A stretch of DNA of 20,395 nt from Lactovum sp047974165 (lineage in GTDB: Bacteria > Bacillota > Bacilli > Lactobacillales > Streptococcaceae). Where the stretch lies: positions 1-20,395 of the forward strand of contig JBKECB010000021.1 in assembly GCA_047974165.1 (NCBI GenBank). The letters run 5' to 3'. The notes beneath the pieces were generated by a model. The model had not been told where the DNA came from. It worked only from the letters and a program-made list of their open reading frames with translations, and did not search any database. Positions 14,698 to 20,395 of this stretch are shown here, piece after piece (positions within the stretch are counted from its first letter, which is position 1; each line of letters starts with the position of its first letter). Position numbers and translations under genes: made by a program.

Positions 14698-15519
14698 TTA
14701 AAAAGGATAATAAAAAGTCCTTGGCTTGAACATGAAAAAGAGGACAAAAATAAGAAAAGAAAGACAAAGAATCAAGAGAACAAGAGAATCTCTTTTTTGA
14801 TATTTCTTATACTGATACCAGCTTCTTTTTTTCTTATAAGCAAAGCTACGCAAGTCCATCGCATCAGAGATTGTGTCAATTTTTTCAATTGAATTTTTCA
14901 TAAGAGGAATTAAAAGACTAATATAAAGCTTTAATTTTTTTAATTTATTTTTTTCTTCATCAATATTTATCCCCTTTATCATCAAAGCGTTTTTTATCAT
15001 CCAGAGTTCTTGAGTGATGGTCGGGATGTAACGTAAGGTTAAATTAACAGAATAGGCAATTTTGTAATGTACACCGATACGATTAAGACTTGCAGCAAAC
15101 TGGGTGGGATGACTGGTAAATACAAATAAGAGAGTGATTGGAAGTAAGGCTAAGTATTTAAAAGAGAGAGTCAGCATAAAAAATACTGTCTCATAACTAA
15201 TCGCATAATAGTCTGTCTGAAAAAGATAAGTATAAGTTCCAGTAAGCTCTGAGCCGTATAAAGGTGTAACAATCAGTAGAAAAAGAGAATTAAATAAAGT
15301 AAAAAATAAAATGAAGAGAAAAGGGGCGGCAATTAACTTTAAAGGGATTTTTGAAAGAAAGAGAAAAAATAAGCCTAAAACTAAGAACATTAAGAAAATA
15401 CGTATGTCTTGAAACTTAAAAATAAAAATAGTCCAGATAATTACTGCCAATAACTTAACACTGGCATCTAACTTATGAAAGAAGGAGTCACCATGGAAAA
15501 ATAACTTTGAAATATTCAT
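14698..15519 (-). CDS. ECF transporter transmembrane (T) component
   Basis: This 273-residue membrane protein of the CbiQ/EcfT family couples the ATPases to the S component of an energy-coupling factor vitamin/metabolite importer. Four or more N-terminal hydrophobic segments span about 20-140. The cytoplasmic coupling helices carry the two characteristic short motifs, here ALMIKG (about 180s) and AMDLRS (about 220), corresponding to Ala-Arg-Gly in the family. A last hydrophobic segment lies near the C-terminus. The ATG overlaps the ATPase stop (ATGA), with AAAGGAG inside the ATPase end, so it is translationally coupled. No clear terminator follows before the IS remnant. Confidence 0.9.
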   Translation of the reverse strand: MNISKLFFHGDSFFHKLDASVKLLAVIIWTIFIFKFQDIRIFLMFLVLGLFFLFLSKIPLKLIAAPFLFILFFTLFNSLFLLIVTPLYGSELTGTYTYLFQTDYYAISYETVFFMLTLSFKYLALLPITLLFVFTSHPTQFAASLNRIGVHYKIAYSVNLTLRYIPTITQELWMIKNALMIKGINIDEEKNKLKKLKLYISLLIPLMKNSIEKIDTISDAMDLRSFAYKKKRSWYQYKKYQKRDSLVLLILCLSFLIFVLFFMFKPRTFYYPF

Positions 15520-17177
15520 ATCTGCTCCTTTCTTAATAAGGCTTGACCTAGCTGATAGGAAGAAATCTGATGATAGTGACTAAAATCTTGTATTGAGGTG
15601 GTTCGTAAATGTGCAGCTTTTAAGAGTTCTTTCTCTTCATATAATTTTTCAATTTTACCATTAAAAATAATCTTCCCCTGATTAAGTACTAAGGCACGTT
15701 CACTATACTCATAAGCCAGTTGCATATTATGCGTGATAATTAAAATACTAAGATTATATTTTTTACGTAAGCTTTTTACAATATCCATAATAGCTTTAAA
15801 ATTAGCAAAATCCTGACCAGCTGTAGGTTCATCTAAAATTAAGAGCTTGGGTCTTTTTAATAAGCAAGCAGCAATTGTTACCCGTCTTTTTTGACCATAG
15901 CTTAGCATGTTAATCGGCCATTTTTTATACTTAGTCAGTCGGCAACTCTCTAAACTTTTATCTATTTCTTCTTCTTTTTCCTTAGTTGAAAGATTTTGGT
16001 CCTTTAAACTAAATTCTAGTTCTTCTTCTACTGTCGTCTCTGTAATATAATGATTAGGATTTTGCATGACATAAGCAATCTGTTTTGCTCTTTCAAAAAT
16101 CCCCATTTTATCAATTGGCTGAGACTCTAGCTCAAAAGTTCCTTGATAGTCCTTATAAATCCCTAAAATTGAATGGCAGAGCGAGGATTTTCCTGCACCA
16201 TTTGATCCTAATAAAGAAACAATCTCAGACTTATAAATATCAAAGCTTAAATCTTTGAGTACCTGATGCTCCTCAAAAGACAATGAGAGATTACAAGCTG
16301 AAAAAGCAAGCTCTTTTTCAAAATCTTTTTTTGACTCCTTTACTTTAATTATTGGGAGTTGAGGCTTACAAAACTCTGAAAAATCTAGGATATTTTTAAT
16401 CCCTGAAAAGTCATAGTTTAGATTATCCAAGGCTTCAATATATAAAGGACGCTGAATTCCAATCTTCTTTAGAATGTCAGACCTTAAAATAGCTGTTGGA
16501 CAATCATCAGCAATAATCTTACCTTGATCCATAACAACAATACGGTCAAAGTCAATACAGAGAGCATCTTCTAAGCGATGCTCAATCATAATAATTGTCT
16601 TTGAAAAATCCTGATTTAATCTTTTGATTAACTGCATAACCTCAACAGCTGTTTCAGGATCAAGATTTGCCAGTGGTTCATCTAGCAAAAGGCAATTCAC
16701 ATCATTTACCAAAACCCCTGCCACTGAAACTTTTTGCTTTTCTCCACCACTTAAATAAATAGGCTCAATATTTTTTATCTCTTCTAAGCCAAGCTGCTGG
16801 ATTATTTCATCAACACGCATATGCATCTGATCCACCTCAACATTTAAGTTTTCTAAATAAAAGGCGATATCTTCTGCAACCGTCAATCCTACAAATTGAG
16901 CATCCTGGTCCTGCATAATGGTCCCTATCTTCTGACTTAACTCAAAGATTGAACTTTCTCCTAATTTTAAATCCTCTACAAAATTTTCACCTTCAATCTC
17001 AGCTAATTGAGAATTAGGGATCAAGCCATTCAGTAATTTACCAAGAGTACTTTTTCCACTTCCACTTGGACCAACAATTAGAATTTTTTCTCCAGATTGA
17101 ATCTTTAAATTAATATTTTTTAAGCTAGGATTATTTAACTGTCGATACCTAAGATTTAAGCTTGATAAATTAATCAT
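15516..17177 (-). CDS. ECF transporter ATPase with two fused ABC domains
   Basis: This 553-residue protein carries both nucleotide-binding domains of an ECF importer in one chain, like YkoD, rather than separate EcfA and EcfA'. Domain 1: Walker A GPSGSGKS (36-43), Q-loop MQDQDAQ, signature LSGGEKQ (142-148), Walker B CLLLDE (162-167), switch His H200. Domain 2: Walker A GSNGAGKS (324-331), signature LSYGQKR (425-431), Walker B LLILDE (445-450), switch His H483. Both sites look catalytically complete. The start ATG overlaps the stop of the S-component gene by one base (TAATG), showing tight coupling. Confidence 0.95.
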   Translation of the reverse strand: MINLSSLNLRYRQLNNPSLKNINLKIQSGEKILIVGPSGSGKSTLGKLLNGLIPNSQLAEIEGENFVEDLKLGESSIFELSQKIGTIMQDQDAQFVGLTVAEDIAFYLENLNVEVDQMHMRVDEIIQQLGLEEIKNIEPIYLSGGEKQKVSVAGVLVNDVNCLLLDEPLANLDPETAVEVMQLIKRLNQDFSKTIIMIEHRLEDALCIDFDRIVVMDQGKIIADDCPTAILRSDILKKIGIQRPLYIEALDNLNYDFSGIKNILDFSEFCKPQLPIIKVKESKKDFEKELAFSACNLSLSFEEHQVLKDLSFDIYKSEIVSLLGSNGAGKSSLCHSILGIYKDYQGTFELESQPIDKMGIFERAKQIAYVMQNPNHYITETTVEEELEFSLKDQNLSTKEKEEEIDKSLESCRLTKYKKWPINMLSYGQKRRVTIAACLLKRPKLLILDEPTAGQDFANFKAIMDIVKSLRKKYNLSILIITHNMQLAYEYSERALVLNQGKIIFNGKIEKLYEEKELLKAAHLRTTSIQDFSHYHQISSYQLGQALLRKEQI

Positions 17178-17725
17178 TAATTTTCTAGTCCTGTATGTTT
17201 TTTATTATTTTTAGCAAGAAGAATAATGGCCGGGATACCTAAAATTACAAGAACAGCAGCATTACTAATGGAAGCAATAATAATTTGAAGCCAAACCTTA
17301 TCAGCTGGTTCACCATAAAAGAAGACATCGCCTACATAAGCAAATAAACTTGCAACTACTAGTCCTACAACTGTTAAAACAAGCATTTTAACAATATGTT
17401 GATTTTCAACACTTCCTTCCTTGATTGAGAAATCTTTATCTAAGAAAATAAGACCAATCACTAAGCCTAAAATCGCTGATAAAAATACCCAACTCCACCA
17501 GACACTTCCATACATCAAGGCATCATTTAAAGCGTGACCTATAAAACCTACAGAAAATCCTGCAATCGGCCCATAATAAGCAGCAATAATTGCTAGGATA
17601 GCAATTGCCACACGAAGAGAAGTATTTGGTCCTATCGGAATTTGTATATAGCTTAAAGCCGCATAAAGAGCTGAGCCAATTCCAATTGCAACAACTGTTT
17701 GTGTTGTTAATAAATTTTTTTTCAT
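17177..17725 (-). CDS. ECF transporter S component, UPF0397 family
   Basis: This 182-residue integral membrane protein has five or six hydrophobic segments. QTVVAIGIGSALYAALSYI at the start, then PNTSLRVAIAILAIIAAYYG and GFIGHALNDALMYGSVWWSW are typical of UPF0397 proteins, the substrate-binding subunits of ECF importers. Its ligand has not been settled to my knowledge. The Met-type T-box and the adjoining SAM hydrolase gene suggest methionine, a methionine precursor or an adenosyl compound. Rodionov and co-workers predicted a similar T-box-controlled transporter (mtsTUV) in lactobacilli; I recall this without being able to check. AAAAGGAG precedes the ATG, 12 bases after the upstream stop. 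Confidence 0.88.
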   Translation of the reverse strand: MKKNLLTTQTVVAIGIGSALYAALSYIQIPIGPNTSLRVAIAILAIIAAYYGPIAGFSVGFIGHALNDALMYGSVWWSWVFLSAILGLVIGLIFLDKDFSIKEGSVENQHIVKMLVLTVVGLVVASLFAYVGDVFFYGEPADKVWLQIIIASISNAAVLVILGIPAIILLAKNNKKHTGLEN

Positions 17726-17737
17726 TTTTTCTCCTTT

Positions 17738-18577
17738 TTATACTTTTTCAAACTTTATTTTCCAATCACATCCTGTCCCTATGCGATAGGCTTTTGAAAA
17801 ATTTCCTTGATTTATTGCTACAGCAACCATCACTAATGAATTAATATAAAGCAAGCGATCACCTATCGCCACATCTGTAAATGATACTTTATAGTTCACT
17901 CGGTTTTTGAATACAATCTGATCTTTATTTAGAATCGTCATTTGAATCTGATCATCATAGTTAAAACCTGCCTTTACAAACTCTACTTTTGAGATATTGG
18001 TCCAAAGCGAGCCAAAGCGATTATCTAAAACATCAATGGCACCTGTCACTTGTCCTTTTGAAACATTAACTTCTTCAGTTTTTAATAAAACAATATCTGT
18101 TAAAGGAAGTTTTTCACCCACTTCCTCAAAACAAATCTTTCCACTAGCAAGTTTTGCACCAGTATAAGCATAAATATCTCGTCCATGAAAAGTATGTGAC
18201 TCTGCACTTCCTTTAAGACGATGTTTACTTTCATCAATCAGACGAATTTCTTTAATTCCGATAAAGTTATGAATATGAGTCAGACTCCCATTATTAGGCG
18301 TTACGATATAAGAGCCATTTTCTGTTTCACAAACCACCGACTGACGAGAGGAGCCTACACCTGGATCTACAACTGAAACAAAAGTAGTCCCTATAGGCCA
18401 AAACTTAATCGTCTGGAAAAGGCGATAAGATCCTTCCCAGATATTAAAAGGCGGAATATCATGAGTCAGATTATAAATCTCTAATTTAGGCGAGACTTGC
18501 TTTGAGACTCCATACATCACTGCAACTGCACCATCTGCCAATCCAAAATCACTTTGTAAAAGTAATAAGTTATTCAT
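17738..18577 (-). CDS. S-adenosyl-L-methionine hydroxide adenosyltransferase (SAM hydrolase, DUF62)
   Basis: This 279-residue enzyme belongs to the fluorinase/chlorinase superfamily. Ordinary members use water or hydroxide to split S-adenosylmethionine into adenosine and methionine. Family blocks are LLQSDFGLADG (7-17), NLTHDIPPFNI, VVDPGVGSSR (69-78), TPNNGSLT (93-100), HTFHGRDIYAY (128-138) and DVLDNRFGSLWTNI. The Asp-Arg-His set used to activate water is visible as D71, R78 and H131 (or H128). The chloride-site loop specific to halogenases was not seen. GAAGGAG precedes the ATG; the gene follows the HIT gene by 19 bases and precedes the S component by 12. It would recover methionine from SAM under methionine starvation, if the T-box call is right. 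Confidence 0.92.
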   Translation of the reverse strand: MNNLLLLQSDFGLADGAVAVMYGVSKQVSPKLEIYNLTHDIPPFNIWEGSYRLFQTIKFWPIGTTFVSVVDPGVGSSRQSVVCETENGSYIVTPNNGSLTHIHNFIGIKEIRLIDESKHRLKGSAESHTFHGRDIYAYTGAKLASGKICFEEVGEKLPLTDIVLLKTEEVNVSKGQVTGAIDVLDNRFGSLWTNISKVEFVKAGFNYDDQIQMTILNKDQIVFKNRVNYKVSFTDVAIGDRLLYINSLVMVAVAINQGNFSKAYRIGTGCDWKIKFEKV

Positions 18578-18596
18578 ATCAATCTCCTTCTTTTTA

Positions 18597-18998
18597 TCAA
18601 TTTAATCCAAGTTCTTTTTTTAACTCTACAAGCTTTAATTTACTTTTCTCAAGCCTTCCTGTTCGATGAATTTCAAAATTTGGACTTTCTTTAAATAAAG
18701 GGATAAGGTGAAAATGAGTATGCTTAATTTCTTGAAGATAACCATAATTTTCAATCAGACTAAGTCCATCTGCTTGATAAACAGAAACAAGCACTGGATA
18801 AATTTTCTTTACCATTTGCATCATTTCAAGAATTTCTTCATCTGGAACTTCTTTTAATTCTGAATAATGCTCTTTACTAATCACTAAACTATGACCTGGA
18901 CTTATTGGATTAATATCATAAATTACTTTACAATAGTTTCCTTCTAAGATTTGAATTGATTGGCTTTTTCCTGTTACAATATCACAAAATACACACAT
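18597..18998 (-). CDS. HIT-family nucleotide hydrolase or transferase
   Basis: This 133-residue cytoplasmic protein has the histidine triad HTHFHLIP (H93, H95, H97) and a Cys pair at the N-terminus (CVFC, C2 and C5), which in some Hint proteins binds zinc with a His. SPGHSLVISKEHYSEL is the usual conserved middle segment. HIT enzymes cleave nucleoside phosphoramidates or dinucleotides, often AMP-lysine or AMP-tRNA-synthetase products. Its place as first gene of the SAM hydrolase/ECF operon suggests a role with adenosine compounds, but this is inference. AAGGAGG lies just before the ATG. Confidence 0.93.
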   Translation of the reverse strand: MCVFCDIVTGKSQSIQILEGNYCKVIYDINPISPGHSLVISKEHYSELKEVPDEEILEMMQMVKKIYPVLVSVYQADGLSLIENYGYLQEIKHTHFHLIPLFKESPNFEIHRTGRLEKSKLKLVELKKELGLN

Positions 18999-19016
18999 TT
19001 TTCCTCCTTTTTTTTC

Positions 19017-19047
19017 ATTTTATCATAGGAAAATTTAAATTTTTCAA
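19017..19047 (-). promoter_or_regulatory. Possible secondary promoter before the HIT gene
   Basis: Extended -10 TGATAAAAT (hexamer 19022-19017) with TTGAAA (19047-19042) at a long 19-base spacing. If active, it would give T-box-independent basal expression of the operon. Confidence 0.4.
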
Positions 19048-19110
19048 GCTCATAAAAACTTTTATTTTTAATTCTTTGAATATTCGTCTTTTCCTTTTTT
19101 CACAACAAAT

Positions 19111-19155
19111 AAAAAATCTCACTCCCAAAATATCTTATGATATTTCAGAAACGAG
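19111..19155 (-). terminator. T-box terminator
   Basis: On the minus strand 17 bases (19155-19139, starting CUCGUUUCUG) pair fully, with several G-U pairs, with 19134-19118 (ending GGGAGUGAG) around AUAA, followed by AUUUUUU. Its 5' arm contains the UCGUUUCUG needed by the antiterminator. Confidence 0.9.
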
Positions 19156-19427
19156 TTATAATCGTGTTACCATTCTGCTTCGTGTTTTCTTAAAAACACC
19201 TCTGTCACATCTCTATCATTTACAAATCTCCTGCAGAAAAATTTATAATCCTTTAATGTGCAGTTCAATAACGAGAACTAATCCGACTTGAGTTCAATCA
19301 CTCTCACTCAAGCTAATCACGGGTCATTTTCATTCATAGTGTCAGTCCTGCTTTCACTCAAATACAGGCTCTCTAGGCTAACAGTAATCACTACTTTTCC
19401 GCTCAACTTATTTAATATTTATTGTTA
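19118..19427 (-). promoter_or_regulatory. T-box riboswitch, probably tRNA-Met responsive
   Basis: The leader has a Stem I 5' portion GAGCGGAAAAGUAGUGA, an AGAGAG distal bulge near 19370, and a Stem II-like hairpin (CUUGAGU with ACUCAAG near 19312-19287). The 3' T-box reads AGAAUGGUAACACG (19176-19163). The antiterminator is textbook: CAGAA, a 7-base bulge UGGUAAC, ACGA, loop, UCGU, UUCUG, mutually exclusive with the terminator. UGGU in the bulge would pair with a tRNA ending ACCA, as in tRNA-Met. The best specifier codon is AUG in GACACUAUGAAUG (near 19335), directly past a helix GUUAG/CUGAC. The T-box is certain in form. The Met call rests on the specifier reading and the SAM/methionine gene it controls. 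Confidence 0.85.
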
Positions 19428-19432
19428 AAGTT

Positions 19433-19461
19433 ATTTTACACTATTCTTTTTGACTTGTCAA
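19433..19461 (-). promoter_or_regulatory. T-box operon promoter
   Basis: Consensus TTGACA (19461-19456), a 17-base spacer and TAAAAT (19438-19433). The transcript start near 19427 precedes Stem I of the T-box. Confidence 0.85.
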
Positions 19462-19497
19462 TAAAAAATAATATTTTCTGAAAATTTCGTAAAATAC

Positions 19498-19526
19498 TTG
19501 ACAGCTTTTCTGAAATATGATAGACT
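19498..19526 (+). promoter_or_regulatory. Lysine riboswitch promoter
   Basis: TTGACA (19498-19503), a 17-base spacer and TAGACT (19521-19526) preceded by TGA. It faces away from the T-box promoter, with 36 bases between the two -35 boxes. Confidence 0.8.
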
Positions 19527-19540
19527 AACCCTCAAGTATA

Positions 19541-19707
19541 AATAGAGGTTGCTTTATATCATAAGTCAATCAACAGAGTAAGCCAATTACGATGACGTTG
19601 ATCAAAAGGGATATAGAGCCGAAGAAATTAATTGGCAATTAATTTTCTGGTATACGTTACTAAGAGGACGGATACTCCCACAGATATTTTCCTGTGGAGG
19701 CGCTATT
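19541..19707 (+). promoter_or_regulatory. Lysine riboswitch (L box) aptamer
   Basis: Conserved L-box elements occur in order: AGAGG (19544-19548), AAGGG (19606-19610), GCCGAAG (19618-19624), CUGG (19647-19650), GUUAC (19656-19660), the last hairpin CCACAG/CUGUGG (19678-19683 with 19692-19697), then GGAGGCGCUAU. P1 forms from AAUAG (19541-19545) and CUAUU (19703-19707). Compared with the remembered Bacillus lysC element, the order matches and the spacing is close. Lysine binding should favour the downstream terminator. Confidence 0.87.
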
Positions 19708-19738
19708 AATTATAAGGAATGTAAATGACTATAATTAA
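19706..19738 (+). promoter_or_regulatory. Putative antiterminator of the lysine riboswitch
   Basis: UUAAUUAUA (19706-19714) and UAUAAUUAA (19730-19738) are exact complements. The first overlaps the P1 3' strand and the second touches the terminator foot, so this helix should form without lysine and oppose termination. Inferred from pairing only. Confidence 0.55.
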
Positions 19739-19764
19739 AAGGTAGCCTTCTTTGCTACCTTTTT
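19737..19764 (+). terminator. Lysine riboswitch terminator
   Basis: AAAAGGTAGC (19737-19746) pairs with GCTACCTTTT (19754-19763) around CTTCTTT, followed by T's. It lies 37 bases before the transporter start. Confidence 0.92.
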
Positions 19765-19800
19765 CTATTTATGCCAAAATAAAATTTTTTAGGAGGCAAC

Positions 19801-20395
19801 ATGAACAGAAAATTTAGGTTTTCATTACTGGCTTTAGCTACAGCTTTTTTACTCGTAGGATGTGCAGAAAATAAGTCTGAAAATAAAAGCAATGATCCAC
19901 TTGCTGACGGCGTCTTAACCATCGGGATGGAGGCAGACTATGCTCCTTATAACTGGACGACAAATAAAAAAAATGCCAGTGACTTTGCGTATCAAATCTC
20001 AGGTTCTGAGGCTTATGCTGATGGCTACGATGTTCGAATGGCTGAAGCTTTAGCAGATGAGTTAGAAGTAGAGCTCGAAATTAAAAAAATTGCCTGGGAT
20101 GGATTAATACCTGCTGTACAGTCTGGAAGTATTGACGGCATCATCGCTGGAATGAGTCCTACAGATGAACGTAAAGAACAGATTGACTTTACAGAGGCTT
20201 ATCATGAGGACAATATCAACATGGTCGTCGTTGTCAACAAAGACAGTGACTTTGCAAATGCCAAGAGCTTTTCTGAACTCTCTGGAGCAAATCTCAGTGC
20301 ACAGACTGGAACTTTCCACGTGGACTTACTGAAACAAATAGAAATTTCAAAATCTGCAACTGCTCCCTTGCCTGACTTTGCAAGCCTTATCCAAG
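19801..20395 (+). CDS. Amino-acid ABC transporter substrate-binding lipoprotein, probably lysine (partial)
   Basis: The open frame runs off the window after 198 codons; family members are about 270-290 residues, or longer when fused to a permease. A lipoprotein signal (LLALATAFLLVGCAE) gives a lipid-anchored Cys at residue 21. The mature start LTIGMEADYAPYNWT, then GYDVRMAEALADELEVELE, the WDGLIPAVQSGSIDGIIAGMSPT block and ERKEQIDFTEAYHEDNINMVV are typical of polar-amino-acid-binding (SBP family 3) proteins. Family sequence alone does not fix the ligand. The lysine riboswitch indicates a lysine uptake system. AGGAGG (19791-19796) precedes the ATG. Permease and ATPase genes are expected beyond the window. 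Confidence 0.9.
   Translation, partial: MNRKFRFSLLALATAFLLVGCAENKSENKSNDPLADGVLTIGMEADYAPYNWTTNKKNASDFAYQISGSEAYADGYDVRMAEALADELEVELEIKKIAWDGLIPAVQSGSIDGIIAGMSPTDERKEQIDFTEAYHEDNINMVVVVNKDSDFANAKSFSELSGANLSAQTGTFHVDLLKQIEISKSATAPLPDFASLIQ

Noticed and set aside
18956..19291. Plus-strand 111-codon frame across the HIT gene start and T-box
   Set aside because: It runs antisense to the T-box RNA and HIT gene, has low-complexity Phe/Ile-rich translation and no start signals.
20104..20319. Minus-strand 71-codon frame near the right edge
   Set aside because: It is opposite the clear lipoprotein reading frame and shows no domain or ribosome site.

Overview
The window is AT-rich DNA from a low-GC Gram-positive bacterium of the Lactobacillales, most likely a Lactococcus-like member of the Streptococcaceae. 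The basis is a perfect match to the lactococcal/streptococcal PurR PurBox in front of purA, a yybP-ykoY manganese riboswitch in front of a YoaB-type P-type ATPase, an AcmA-like autolysin with LysM repeats, Lactococcus-like NrdG remnants and repeated extended -10 promoters (TGnTAAAAT). This was judged by eye; no database search was run.

Layout. 1-750: AT-rich spacer, then a decayed anaerobic ribonucleotide reductase locus (minus strand) in which the NrdD start is fused to the NrdG end and interrupted by stops. 800-3776: P-type cation ATPase (minus) with its terminator, manganese riboswitch and promoter. 3832-6501: birA, apparently leaderless, and a five-LysM glucosaminidase, ending in a terminator shared with a convergent aldo/keto reductase. 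7369-8598: overlapping divergent promoters, a 54-residue protein and a Gfo/Idh/MocA oxidoreductase. 8616-12340: PurBox, promoter and the purA-purB-guaC cluster; guaC has one in-frame nonsense codon. 12364-14356: a MATE transporter and coaC. 14357-14679: a 323-bp internally deleted IS3-family element sitting on the coaC stop codon. 14698-19461: a minus-strand operon of HIT protein, SAM hydroxide adenosyltransferase (SAM hydrolase) and a three-gene ECF transporter, led by a T-box whose best specifier codon is AUG (Met). 19498-20395: a lysine riboswitch and the start of an amino-acid-binding lipoprotein gene, cut by the window edge.

How the parts work together. Three RNA switches control metal or amino-acid homeostasis: manganese to efflux ATPase, uncharged tRNA (probably Met) to SAM hydrolase plus ECF uptake, and lysine to ABC uptake. 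PurA and PurB make AMP from IMP, and guaC would have fed GMP back to IMP but is broken. The broken nrdDG, broken guaC, truncated IS and a CoaC lacking its expected catalytic cysteine point to ongoing gene decay. The most novel-looking system is the T-box-controlled SAM hydrolase/ECF operon.
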